Origin: Akkermansia sp.
GTDB lineage: Bacteria; Verrucomicrobiota; Verrucomicrobiia; Verrucomicrobiales; Akkermansiaceae
Assembly: GCA_017546445.1 (NCBI GenBank)
Contig: JAFYWX010000001.1
Span: 1-49,644 of the forward strand
Direction: 5' to 3'
DNA length: 49,644 nt
The position numbers and the translations under genes are program-made. The stretch's first letter is position 1, and every line of letters begins with the position of its first letter. This document shows, one piece after another, positions 1 to 8,917 of this stretch. The notes under the pieces were generated by a model. That model worked only from the letters and a program-made list of their open reading frames with translations. It had not been told where the DNA came from and made no database searches.

Positions 1-252
1 ATGCCTGGCCGCAAGGCTCCGGGTGTGGTGCAGCCAGCTGTGCCGGTGGCGGCAGCGGAGGATGATGATGCATCGCGCATGGTTATGCCTGGCCGCAAGG
101 CTCCGGGTGTGGTGCAGCCAGCTGTGCCGGTGGCGGCAGCGGAGGATGATGATGCATCGCGCATGGTTATGCCTGGCCGCAAGACTCCGGGTGTGGTGCT
201 GCCAGCTGCGCCGGTGGCGGCAGCGGAGGATGATGATGCATCGCGCATGGTT
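1..252 (+). repeat. Three in-frame 84-bp tandem repeats
   Basis: Units at 1-84, 85-168 and 169-252 each encode 28 residues (a Pro/Val/Ala stretch followed by an EDDDASRMV-type acidic end). Units 1 and 2 are identical by eye; unit 3 differs at three bases. A fourth unit starts with MPA at 253 and then diverges. The array may continue upstream of the window. Such identity suggests recent slippage or recombination and a copy number that varies between strains. Confidence 0.95.
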
Positions 253-1866
253 ATGCCTGCGCATAAGCTTACATCAATTGCCCCAGACGGGGGGGATGAA
301 GGGGGGCTGGGGGCGGTATCGGTTTCCGATTCCGGCTCTGTCGCTTCTGCAGAAAATTTGCACAACCATGTGGTGGGTGAGTTCACAAATGAGCCTTTGC
401 GTGAAGGTGAGCTATTGAATCGCGGAGTGTACCAAATTAAATCGGTGATGGGGCAGGGTGGTTTCGGTATCACGTATCTGGCTTATGATACAAACCTGAA
501 GGTGGATGTGGTTATTAAGGAGAATTTCCCTGCAAACCTTGCGCTGCGTCACAGTAGAGACCAGTCAGTCGTGTCCCGTCAGCAGGGCGATGCTCAGGAT
601 CCTTACCTGTGGACTCTTGAGATTTTCTCCAAGGAGGCTCAGACGATAGCAGCAGCGGGCGCCCGCAAGATGCACCCCAACATTGTGAATGTGCTCAACT
701 TCTTCCCGGAGCGAGGTACGGCGTATTATGTGATGCGCTATGTGCACGGCAAGTCGTTGCTTAAATCCATTGAGACGGATCAGTGGGATGAGGCTTCACT
801 CAAGTCCATGTTGCTGTGTATGCTCAGTGGCCTGAAATATTTGCACGAAAATGGTATTCTTCACTTGGATATCAAGCCGGCCAATATCTTGCTTCAGGAG
901 GACGGAAATCCAGTGCTGATAGATTTTGGTGCTTCCATGACAGGTTCCGGAGGTGATGGCACCGTTGTATACTCCAAGGGCTACGCGCCGCCTGAGCAGT
1001 ATTCATATGAATCTGCCGATATGATAGGCGCCTGGTCCGACATGTACGCACTGGGGGCCACAATGTACCATGTTATCACGGGGAGAAAGCCTGCGGAAGA
1101 CTCACTGCCTTTGCTTGCCAGACACTCCGAGTTCCCAGGATACAGCCGGGCTTTCTTGGCCGGTATAGACAAGGCAATGCATCCTGAAATCAGCCAGCGC
1201 TGGCAATCTGCCCGCGAATGGCTGGGGCTTTTCGACCGCATGAGGATGCTGGATGAAGAGGCGCGGGAGGAGCAACTGCGCCGTCACCGTGAGCGCCAGG
1301 CAGAGGCATATCAGAAGAATCTTGAGGCCCAGAAGAAACAGCATGAGCAGGACATCCGAAGACAGCAGGCGGCCAATGAGGCGTCTCTTAGAAAACAGAT
1401 TGAGGAGTTGAAGCGCCAGCATGCCCAGGACCAGGAGAAAACCGTGAAACGTTTTAAGGCGATGATGCAGAACTCCTCTGGGAGCAGGTCTGCAGTATAT
1501 TCACCTCATGACAAGTGGACCCTGTTCAAGGCATATAAAAGTGGGCTCAAACGCTTCTTCAAATTTTCGGGGCGTGCCAGCCGTGCTGAATTCCTGTATA
1601 TCTGCCTCAGTAATTTTATTGCCTGGCTGGGCGGGCTCATTGCTTACGTTACCTTGGGTTCACAGAATGAGAATATCTTCGTGCTCATGTTGCTGCTGTG
1701 CATCATTCCCGTGTTTTCTGCTTCTGTCCGTCGGTTGCATGATATCGGGCTTTGTGCCTGGTGGTGGCTTCTGACATGCATTCCGCTCGTTGGGTGGATT
1801 CTTCTGCTGTGGAAGACTAAGCCGGGGGCCAATAAATTTGGCGATGGGCCCTTGCCGCCCGCTTAG
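1..1866 (+). CDS. Ser/Thr protein kinase with N-terminal repeats and C-terminal DUF805 domain (5' end probably outside window)
   Basis: Eukaryotic-type (Hanks) protein kinase that should phosphorylate Ser/Thr on partner proteins. Residues 1-84 are three 28-residue repeats. The kinase domain spans about 143-415: glycine-rich loop GQGGFG (151-156), Lys173 in VVIKE, catalytic loop HLDIKPAN (288-295, Asp290), DFG (308-310) and the APPE motif (329-332). A charged coiled coil rich in Arg, Gln and Glu follows (about 418-490). Residues about 518-619 resemble DUF805, a small domain with several membrane segments, so the kinase is probably anchored at the inner membrane by its C-terminus. The frame is open from base 1 and the first ATG sits inside a repeat with no ribosome binding site, so the true start is probably upstream. 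It converges on the tubulin/FHA/PP2C operon, which is the likely source of its phosphatase and phospho-reader. Confidence 0.9.
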   Translation: MPGRKAPGVVQPAVPVAAAEDDDASRMVMPGRKAPGVVQPAVPVAAAEDDDASRMVMPGRKTPGVVLPAAPVAAAEDDDASRMVMPAHKLTSIAPDGGDEGGLGAVSVSDSGSVASAENLHNHVVGEFTNEPLREGELLNRGVYQIKSVMGQGGFGITYLAYDTNLKVDVVIKENFPANLALRHSRDQSVVSRQQGDAQDPYLWTLEIFSKEAQTIAAAGARKMHPNIVNVLNFFPERGTAYYVMRYVHGKSLLKSIETDQWDEASLKSMLLCMLSGLKYLHENGILHLDIKPANILLQEDGNPVLIDFGASMTGSGGDGTVVYSKGYAPPEQYSYESADMIGAWSDMYALGATMYHVITGRKPAEDSLPLLARHSEFPGYSRAFLAGIDKAMHPEISQRWQSAREWLGLFDRMRMLDEEAREEQLRRHRERQAEAYQKNLEAQKKQHEQDIRRQQAANEASLRKQIEELKRQHAQDQEKTVKRFKAMMQNSSGSRSAVYSPHDKWTLFKAYKSGLKRFFKFSGRASRAEFLYICLSNFIAWLGGLIAYVTLGSQNENIFVLMLLLCIIPVFSASVRRLHDIGLCAWWWLLTCIPLVGWILLLWKTKPGANKFGDGPLPPA

Positions 1867-1890
1867 TACGGCTTTGTAACAGGAGTAAGC

Positions 1891-1930
1891 ATAAATGCCC
1901 CTGCCGCTATGTTGCGGCAGGGGCATTTAT
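1891..1930. terminator. Bidirectional terminator-like hairpin between convergent genes
   Basis: A perfect 17-bp inverted repeat (1891-1907 with 1914-1930) around a 6-base loop. Its A/T-rich outer ends give short T-tracts on both strands. It lies between the 3' ends of the kinase gene and the minus-strand lipoprotein gene, so it probably stops transcription from both sides. Confidence 0.85.
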
Positions 1931-1954
1931 GGGTTTTACTGTTGAAGGGTGATG

Positions 1955-3952
1955 TTATTTCTTCATGCCAATTTCGAACACTTCGAGCACGTAGGCCGTA
2001 GCGCGGCGGTTGCGGATGCGCCCGCTTTCGTCTGCGTTGCTATCCACGGGCACCTCAGAGCTCATGCCGTCCGTGAGCAGCATCTTGCCTGGTACCTGTT
2101 GCTCAATGCAGGCGCCTGCGTATTTGGCTCGGTTGATGGAAAGCGGTTTGTTGACTGAGAAACCACCTTCAGAGCTGGCGTGCCCGATAATGCCCACGGC
2201 GATGGTGCCGGAAGTGCTGGTCGTGTTTTTCAGTACTCTGGCGATATGCCCGAAATTACTACGGATGTTCGAATCGAATTCGCGGAATTCGTTCTTGCGG
2301 TTTGCAATCTTCGGGTTCTTGCTGATGCGCGTATCGTTCTTGGGGAAGAGGAACGTATCGTGCGTGATGATGCGGCCGATGGTGTACCCCTTTTCGAGGA
2401 AGAGCTGCTTGAGGCGCTTCAACTCAACGTTGTCCTCGTCATATTCGTCTCGGGAGATGAATCCGGCAGATTTGACTACATTCTGGCCTTCGGTGCTGAG
2501 TACGAAATTGAGGAAGTTGCGAATCTCCTCGTAGCCCGAGGTAGCGGGGTTCAGCACTGCATTGGTACTTGCGCCATATGCGTAGCGCCCCATGGCAATG
2601 TTGCCCACTGTGGGGAAGAAGAAGACGTTTTCATCGGATGGTGTACGCGCAAGGCGTATATCTTTACCGGCTTGAACCGAGCGGTTAAATGCCACGATGG
2701 CAGCCCCGTTTGCGGCACCTGTACCCATAGTGACCGGATCAGAGGATGATTCGGCCTGGATGTTTTCCCCAGCAAGAATGATATCAAACAATTCCTTGTC
2801 GAGAGAACCGTCCTTGCCAATGTAGACCGTGGAACCCGATAACTCCGTAGCAATGCGGGAGGTTGTCAGCTGGTTGAGCTGATGCTGCGGATTGGCTTTG
2901 ACGACCAGGGCGCTGTATGCGATATTGGAGACAATGACGGCGTTCAGGTCGCTATCATTGGCAGCCGCTTTTTCCTCAAACTTAGCATAGCCATCATCGG
3001 GGAATGCATCGCGGAAGGTGATGATGCCGTCAACCATGTTCTGCTCGAGCTTATCCATGGATACATTGAGCTGCTCCGGTTGAACCAGGTGGAACACGAC
3101 GCCTTCCTTGTTCTGGGCATCTGCAACGCAGTGGTTGCCCGTCTTGGGCCCAACATAGACAAATGTATAGTTTTTGTACTGCTGGATAAGCGGTATAAGC
3201 AGCTTTTCGTACACGGCGGGGGTGGTCTCAATGGTGAAAAGCACTTTTTCCGGAGACTCCGGTTCGGGAGGCGGGGGTGCCCACTGATCGTAGGCTGCTT
3301 TTCGCTCGGCAATCAGCTTCGTGATTTCCGCATGGATATCATCGATTTCCTTTCGCTTGCCGTCCAGCTTGCTGTTAAAGCCAGAGCAGGATGTGTTGAT
3401 GGAGCGCAACTTGGCGTTGCCGTTATTCAGGTAGGTGTTAATCTGCTCAATTTCCTCAGCGCAGGCCTCCTCTCCATTTTCATCCTGAAATGCCTGAATG
3501 GTTTCCTGCACTTCCTTTCTGGTGTTCTCAATGGTGTTGGCCTGTCCTTTTATTTTTTTCAGCTCGGTGCTTACTTTGTTGGAGTTGATAAGTTCAAGCA
3601 TGGTGGCCTTGAGCTCATCATTTCTTCCTGTGTAGTCCGGCTGTTTCTGGAAGACGGCATCGACTTCTTCCTGAACCCGGCATTTGCTGAGCTGGGTCAT
3701 GAAATCGGTCTTGTTTGCAACAACTTCATCACGGAAATTGAGATACGGAGTCAAATCGGCGCCCGGGTCGTTTTCAAGCGCGGTTCGCACCGTTCTGAAG
3801 AATTTGGTGTTCAGCGCTGTTGCGTTCGACTCGTATTCCTGTGATGAGTCAATCGCGTCTGTAATTTCCTGGGGCGGTCCACAAGATACCATGCTTACGG
3901 CGATGGCCGTAAGCATGGTGAGCTTTGTAAACCGATTGAATACGAGATTCAT
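1955..3952 (-). CDS. Lipoprotein with coiled coil, substrate-binding-protein-like region and C-terminal OmpA-like domain
   Basis: A 665-residue envelope lipoprotein. A signal peptide ends in the lipobox VSC with Cys24. Residues about 30-230 are charged and helical, probably coiled coil. Residues about 250-520 look like a periplasmic type 2 (PstS-like) substrate-binding fold; visible segments include TMGTGAANGAAIVAFN and NFLNFVLSTEGQNVV. The C-terminal about 110 residues match an OmpA-like peptidoglycan-binding domain (GHASSEG, then LSINRAKYAG and RNRRAT). It is the last gene of a five-gene minus-strand operon, 24 bases after the tubulin-like gene. Inference: an outer-membrane-anchored, wall-binding part that senses or binds a small ligand for the complex. 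The substrate-binding assignment is less certain than the OmpA one. Confidence 0.8.
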   Translation of the reverse strand: MNLVFNRFTKLTMLTAIAVSMVSCGPPQEITDAIDSSQEYESNATALNTKFFRTVRTALENDPGADLTPYLNFRDEVVANKTDFMTQLSKCRVQEEVDAVFQKQPDYTGRNDELKATMLELINSNKVSTELKKIKGQANTIENTRKEVQETIQAFQDENGEEACAEEIEQINTYLNNGNAKLRSINTSCSGFNSKLDGKRKEIDDIHAEITKLIAERKAAYDQWAPPPPEPESPEKVLFTIETTPAVYEKLLIPLIQQYKNYTFVYVGPKTGNHCVADAQNKEGVVFHLVQPEQLNVSMDKLEQNMVDGIITFRDAFPDDGYAKFEEKAAANDSDLNAVIVSNIAYSALVVKANPQHQLNQLTTSRIATELSGSTVYIGKDGSLDKELFDIILAGENIQAESSSDPVTMGTGAANGAAIVAFNRSVQAGKDIRLARTPSDENVFFFPTVGNIAMGRYAYGASTNAVLNPATSGYEEIRNFLNFVLSTEGQNVVKSAGFISRDEYDEDNVELKRLKQLFLEKGYTIGRIITHDTFLFPKNDTRISKNPKIANRKNEFREFDSNIRSNFGHIARVLKNTTSTSGTIAVGIIGHASSEGGFSVNKPLSINRAKYAGACIEQQVPGKMLLTDGMSSEVPVDSNADESGRIRNRRATAYVLEVFEIGMKK

Positions 3953-3976
3953 GGTTTATTTAGTCCGGGAGTATGG

Positions 3977-6900
3977 TTAGTCCTGCATGTCGTATCGCGT
4001 CAGGTCGATGCGGGCGAGTGTCTTGAGGATGAATTCCTCACCAATAGTGCGGAAGGCTTCGCGCTCATCGTACGAGGTGATGGCATCCAGCTCAGCCTGG
4101 TATTTGGCGCGGAAGTCTGCGGTGGTGAACTCCCTCTTCTGGCAGATGCTCATTCTTACTGCGGTCTGAACCTCGAAGGCGAACAAGGTATCGTTCGTGA
4201 TGGGGGTCTGACCCTTGGTGCGGTGGATTTCAGTATCACGTCTGATGCTGTTGCCCTTCAGGATGATGCGGCCGCCGTCTTCATCGATGAGGAAGTAATT
4301 GGGCATCTGCTTGACGAACCACATGGCACCCTGGCGCATGCTCTCCATCTCCTCAAGGTTCGGGAAGGTAAGCGGGCACATCAGGCGCGTGGCTTCCTCA
4401 TCGATGTTCATCCAGAACAGGTCGCGAATCTGCCCATTGGCGTTCATGCTTCTGTGGGAGTTGCTGTGGGTCGTCACTATTTTGGCTGTTCTGGCCGTGC
4501 GTGCGTATTCCATCTGCCACAAGGTAATCTGCGTGGTGTCCTTACACTTGCGCACAAAGACAGAGTCATTGGTGGCTTCGTTGCCGATGACACTCTGAAC
4601 CTTGGCCTTGAGCTCAGCTCTCGATTTTTCCTGACCATCGAGTCTGAATCCTTCCGGGAAGCTGATGACCCATGCCTTCTTATAGAGGTTCTGGCGGCCG
4701 TAGGCAATGGTGGGGGTAGGTGTTGAGTCATCCGTATCGTAGCTGAACGAGGCAGATTTGATGAGCTTCTTGAACTTCGCTGCGAATTCTGCCGAGGTCA
4801 TATTGGTTGTGACTGTCTTGATGCCACCCATGATGTTGGATGCATAGCGGCGGTCGGCATCTCTCATCATGATACCAGCCAGTATGAATGATTCGATGGT
4901 GATGGCACCATCGGTCTTGGCATCGATGTTCTCTGCGCGGTCAAACAAGCCGGGAAGCGCCGGATCCACTACGCGGGAGGTGGTGGCAATCTGGCGGAGA
5001 GTCTCTGCGTTCTGGATAATTGTCTGTCCCAGACCAGGATCTGTGTTGGTCTGCACGTGCACGATCATGCCGCTGAGGGCGGGGTCTGCGTAGTTGAAGT
5101 CGTACTCGAGTTCGTCATCTGCACCCGGGCGCACCCCTTCCTCAATGAATCGGCGCAGCTTGATTGCATGGTATTTTTCCTTGATTTCATTCAGTTTGCG
5201 CGTGATGGCGGTGATGGGGCGTTCGAGGCTGTTCTTGAGGGAACGGAGTCGCTCCCTATGCGTATCGAGCTCCTGAATGATGTCTGCGATGTGCTGACGC
5301 TGGGTCTTGGCGGTATAGATTGCGACAAGATCATTCATGTGGGCTTTCAGGAAGCTCTTGCCCTTACCCATGGTGGCGTAAGAGAGGGCGGTGAGCTTTT
5401 CCCACTCGCCTTCGCGCTGTTTAATGCGCTCCTGGATGGAGGTGATGAGTTCTCCCTTATCACTCATGGCATCGTGCGCCCTGCGCAGCTGATCATGGCA
5501 TTCCGAGGTGCTTTCGATGCAGCTCATGATAATCTGCTGGACTTGTTTCAGGCCGACGGAGCCCATATCCCATGCCTGGGTTATGGCCAGTTTCAGCTGT
5601 TCCAGGATAAGCAGGGAAAGGCCGGAGGCGGTTGTGTCCGTGTCGCCGAGACCGAGCATAGCCCGCGTCTGGCTCAGAATCATGCTGTGGCGGTTCGGCA
5701 GAGAGATACTGCACTCTGTTTTCTTGCTGAGCACGAAATCCTGGAAGTAGCTTTCAAACAGTTGGCTGAGCTTGAGTAAGGCTGCCCCGTCCTGCTTGCC
5801 CTGTATGATGCTCTGGATGCCGGGGTCACTGGTAATCCACTGCTGCCAGCCTGTCTGTACCTCGTCGGTCAGCAGGAAGTTGTCCTTGTAAATCTTGTTA
5901 TAGGCGGCCTTGTCGCTCAGGTTGAGTTCTGATTCCTCTTCCACATAGCCACGGTTGCGCTGCAGGTTGTTGTACAGCATCTGGCGGAAGGAATTCATCT
6001 GGATGCTGTAGGCAGACATGAGGGTGAGTTCATCCACCGGTGCGGCCCAGCGGGCTGCACCCAGATTACCGCAGCGGTAGGAGCGAGCAATGAAGGTGTC
6101 CGTCTCATCGTTAGGCTCGCCCCTTACGGCCGCCGTGAGGTCTTCACCGGTGGCGAGCTTGTGGATGTCTGCCTCATCGCAGCCATCCTCCAGGGAGGCT
6201 CGGGTGATAACCCAGCTGGCCGTACGCTTGATTTGTTCATTGATGGGTACTCCCTGGTTGGCGCTGTTCATGTTGGTGGAAATGAAGAGCATGTTAATCG
6301 GGGAATCGAGTTTGGAGACTCGGGAGCCGAGTCTGACCTGGGATGCCTCGCGATCAATCATGGCATGCGGACGGAAGATATGCGTGGCGAGGTTGTCCAG
6401 GTCACGCAGGGTCGCATATTGGTTGACGTAGAAGTAGTCGTAGACCGTGTTGGCCTTGACGCCACGTTCATCAGCCATGTAGACATAGAGGTTGATGTTG
6501 TGGGTGGCGCTGTTCGGGTACATCACGCGGAGCGTGGTGATGAGGTCTACAATGCCGCCGGAGCCGGTGCCGCCACCCAGGGAGCAGAATATGTGGAATA
6601 CTGCGGAGTTCTCGGCGTTTGTCTGGCTGGCCCGGGATATGGTGTTTTCGATGGCATCGCGCACGTTGCTCGCATTGGCTGCGAACAGGAGGCGGCCATA
6701 GCGGCGGCGCTGCTGGGCACCAGGTGCGCCTTTATCAATTGTGCCGAGGGCGGCCTTCTGAGCCATGGCTGTATCGGGATCATCACTGAACAACCACGGT
6801 ACGATATTGGTCGCGTTGGGGTTGATTAAATCCTTTCTAAGCTCGTATCTCTCGTCTGCCTGCAGGGACAAATCCTCACCCATGTGGAACCATGCATCAT

Positions 6901-7075
6901 CTGTGTTCCAGATGTCCGGGCTGCTGTCGATGGAGAGGAAGGCGTGGTCTGCGTTGAAACCATCGAAATTTTTGTTGGCCATTTGGTACAGCCGGAGCTG
7001 GTGAATCTGTTTCCTGAGTTCACAGATGGTTTTGCCACCCTGACCACCGAGACCGATGTAAATTTGTTTCTTCAT
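3977..7075 (-). CDS. Large tubulin/FtsZ-superfamily protein (Tubulin_2-like)
   Basis: A 1032-residue protein with the two hallmarks of the tubulin/FtsZ GTPase fold: an N-terminal glycine-rich loop GLGGQGG (8-14) and the nucleotide phosphate signature GGGTGSG (167-173). It is over twice the length of FtsZ. The long C-terminal part (from about 400) is mainly helical and charged and has no family I recognise. It has no signal peptide or membrane segment, so it is cytoplasmic. It resembles the large tubulin-like proteins grouped in Pfam as Tubulin_2, which are distinct from FtsZ; a normal ftsZ is present at 12358. It lies between a membrane protein gene and a wall-binding lipoprotein gene, in an operon with FHA and PP2C genes. 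Inference: it polymerises or switches with GTP at the inner membrane under phospho-control. Confidence 0.88.
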   Translation of the reverse strand: MKKQIYIGLGGQGGKTICELRKQIHQLRLYQMANKNFDGFNADHAFLSIDSSPDIWNTDDAWFHMGEDLSLQADERYELRKDLINPNATNIVPWLFSDDPDTAMAQKAALGTIDKGAPGAQQRRRYGRLLFAANASNVRDAIENTISRASQTNAENSAVFHIFCSLGGGTGSGGIVDLITTLRVMYPNSATHNINLYVYMADERGVKANTVYDYFYVNQYATLRDLDNLATHIFRPHAMIDREASQVRLGSRVSKLDSPINMLFISTNMNSANQGVPINEQIKRTASWVITRASLEDGCDEADIHKLATGEDLTAAVRGEPNDETDTFIARSYRCGNLGAARWAAPVDELTLMSAYSIQMNSFRQMLYNNLQRNRGYVEEESELNLSDKAAYNKIYKDNFLLTDEVQTGWQQWITSDPGIQSIIQGKQDGAALLKLSQLFESYFQDFVLSKKTECSISLPNRHSMILSQTRAMLGLGDTDTTASGLSLLILEQLKLAITQAWDMGSVGLKQVQQIIMSCIESTSECHDQLRRAHDAMSDKGELITSIQERIKQREGEWEKLTALSYATMGKGKSFLKAHMNDLVAIYTAKTQRQHIADIIQELDTHRERLRSLKNSLERPITAITRKLNEIKEKYHAIKLRRFIEEGVRPGADDELEYDFNYADPALSGMIVHVQTNTDPGLGQTIIQNAETLRQIATTSRVVDPALPGLFDRAENIDAKTDGAITIESFILAGIMMRDADRRYASNIMGGIKTVTTNMTSAEFAAKFKKLIKSASFSYDTDDSTPTPTIAYGRQNLYKKAWVISFPEGFRLDGQEKSRAELKAKVQSVIGNEATNDSVFVRKCKDTTQITLWQMEYARTARTAKIVTTHSNSHRSMNANGQIRDLFWMNIDEEATRLMCPLTFPNLEEMESMRQGAMWFVKQMPNYFLIDEDGGRIILKGNSIRRDTEIHRTKGQTPITNDTLFAFEVQTAVRMSICQKREFTTADFRAKYQAELDAITSYDEREAFRTIGEEFILKTLARIDLTRYDMQD

Positions 7076-7105
7076 TGTTGCGGAGAATAGTTAGTGATAA
7101 ATTGA

Positions 7106-7975
7106 TTAGTTTTTGTCGTCAGCCAGGGGCTTGATGTCGATGAAGGCGAGCCAGGAGATGAGGGCACCCTGGATAAGGAGCAGGGCAACGATGAGTCCGA
7201 TCAGGCTGGAAGTCTGACTGTCGAGGTCTTTACCGACGGTTTTTGAGAAGCGGGTCAGATTGTGATTAACAATGGGGGATACAAGGTTTGCAAACCAGTT
7301 GGAGTCCTGAAGGGAGATGGGCTCACCCAGTTTTCCTGCGGCTGACATGGCCTCTGTGTAGGCTGCCTGAATAGTACCCCTGTCGTCATCTCGGGGGGAG
7401 GGGGCGTAGCCGTAGCTGAAGGGGGCCATATCGGACAGACCTTCTACAGATTTGCGGGCAGAAGAGCCCTTGCCTGTTTTTTTGCCTTTCACGATGGCAT
7501 CAATGGCGCCAGCGATGAATGCCTGTTCGTTAGCACTGCGCTCGTCATCGCTGGCACCGGGAATGCTGAATTCAACGCATTCCTCGTTGATGACGTTCTG
7601 ATCAATTTCAGCATTGCTGCTTACCATTTTCTTGATGCCGGCTTTGAATGCCTGCTCCATCAGTTTCGGGCTGCTTGTGAGGCTGCTTTCAATCTGCTGA
7701 ATGACACTGGGCAGGGCATCCTTGGCAAGGACGGTTTTGTTGATGAAATTCATGCCTACGTACATAGCGCCGAGGGTGGCGGTAATCAGTGCTATAGGCA
7801 AGGATACGAGGAGGCAGGGGGCATTGAGAGACCACTTGGTATTCCATATGCGGCCAATCCCGAATCCAAAGCCGAAAAGGCTGATGATGAGGATGACGAT
7901 GCCGACGCCAATTGCCACCACAATGGATTGCATTGCGGAGGTGAGCCAGAACGTGATGTTGGTTATGTATTGCAT
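7106..7975 (-). CDS. Inner-membrane protein of the tubulin-like operon, unknown function
   Basis: A 289-residue protein with hydrophobic segments at about 17-38, 52-74 and 258-280, and a soluble region of about 180 residues in between. No catalytic motif or known family is recognised. The middle region is rich in Ser, Ala and Lys. The gene is 46 bases after the PP2C gene and 30 bases before the tubulin-like gene, so it is co-transcribed with both. Two membrane segments near the N-terminus and one at the C-terminus would suit a scaffold that recruits the tubulin-like protein to the membrane; this role is inferred from position only. Confidence 0.75.
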   Translation of the reverse strand: MQYITNITFWLTSAMQSIVVAIGVGIVILIISLFGFGFGIGRIWNTKWSLNAPCLLVSLPIALITATLGAMYVGMNFINKTVLAKDALPSVIQQIESSLTSSPKLMEQAFKAGIKKMVSSNAEIDQNVINEECVEFSIPGASDDERSANEQAFIAGAIDAIVKGKKTGKGSSARKSVEGLSDMAPFSYGYAPSPRDDDRGTIQAAYTEAMSAAGKLGEPISLQDSNWFANLVSPIVNHNLTRFSKTVGKDLDSQTSSLIGLIVALLLIQGALISWLAFIDIKPLADDKN

Positions 7976-8021
7976 GGTTGTTTGTAGTTTTGGAAGAGAT
8001 TATAGAGGGAGAAATGGAGAA

Positions 8022-8897
8022 TCAGTCAATTCTTACCTTGAAAATGATGCACGAGGCATTATCCTGCCTGGGCTGTGCGTTTTGCTTGACCGCCTGCATA
8101 ATCTGGTATGCAACTTCATTTGCGGTGTGGTGAGCTGCTCCGTAATTTCTCATGATATTGCTCATTTCACTTTCATCAATAGTGTTGGAAACGCCATCGG
8201 AACAAAGCATGACGATATCTCCGTTGCGAAGAGAAATAACCCTCTTATCGCCGGATTCATCCAGGTAGCCGATAGTTCTGCCAAGGACTGCACAATACAG
8301 GCCTTTTGTTTTGCAATATGATTCAGCAGAAGCGTTTTTGTTGATTTCTCCAGCCCTCTCTTTGGAGACTTCCTGTTGGTACATGGTGCCATCCTGCATG
8401 AAATAGTGGTACCAGACCGCATGGGAATCATTGATGCGGGTGGCTTTATACTCGTTGCTCCTCTCTGATTTCTGGAAGAGGTAGATAGGTGAGTCGCCTA
8501 CGGAGACAAAGTGGAGATTGTCCTCGCTGATAACACTGGCAATCAGCGTGGTCCCGGAATTGGAGTGGGCGCAATTCTCTGCCTGTTTGAATTGCATGAC
8601 CGCCGCATTTGCTGCGTAGAGTCCCATGCGGAGTCTCAGATGCCATTGTGAACCGAAGGAACCGGTTTCAGCGAAAGCTTCGCCGAATGCCTGGACTGCC
8701 TCGCGTGCGCACATGCCGCCGTTTCCTTCGCCGCCCATGCCATCGCACAACACGCCGACGCTGACCTGGCGTTCTTTTGCAATATTGTACATGCTGGCGG
8801 GGACTGTTTCTGTGAGCTTGTAGGCCATGAAACAGTCCTCTTGCCGCTGGCGGCTTCCGATGATGCTGGCACCTCCGATATCTGCGATTGTAGGCAT
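8022..8897 (-). CDS. PP2C-family Ser/Thr protein phosphatase
   Basis: A 291-residue metal-dependent phosphatase that removes phosphate from Ser/Thr; the kinase encoded at 1-1866 or its targets are the obvious substrates. PP2C motifs appear in order: SRQRQEDCF near 15-23 (family SRxxNQD, here with Gln-Glu-Asp), DGMGG (52-56, metal ligand Asp52), SGTTLIA (114-120), GDSPIYL (134-140), CSDGVSN (232-238) and DNAS (279-282). It is a stand-alone catalytic domain of normal length with no membrane segment. It follows the FHA-protein gene by 20 bases in the same operon. Kinase, PP2C and FHA genes together are a known phospho-signalling set in other bacterial systems. Confidence 0.93.
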   Translation of the reverse strand: MPTIADIGGASIIGSRQRQEDCFMAYKLTETVPASMYNIAKERQVSVGVLCDGMGGEGNGGMCAREAVQAFGEAFAETGSFGSQWHLRLRMGLYAANAAVMQFKQAENCAHSNSGTTLIASVISEDNLHFVSVGDSPIYLFQKSERSNEYKATRINDSHAVWYHYFMQDGTMYQQEVSKERAGEINKNASAESYCKTKGLYCAVLGRTIGYLDESGDKRVISLRNGDIVMLCSDGVSNTIDESEMSNIMRNYGAAHHTANEVAYQIMQAVKQNAQPRQDNASCIIFKVRID

Positions 8898-8917
8898 GGT
8901 ATAGTCAGGGGTAGAGG

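Noticed and set aside
1..252. Reading the 84-bp repeats as a CRISPR array
   Set aside because: The repeats are directly adjacent, in frame and without unique spacers. They encode protein repeats.
23..418. Second-frame open reading frame across the 84-bp repeats
   Set aside because: It exists only because the 84-bp units have a length divisible by three and no stop in that frame. Its product repeats Trp/Arg/Met-rich units with no signal or domain.
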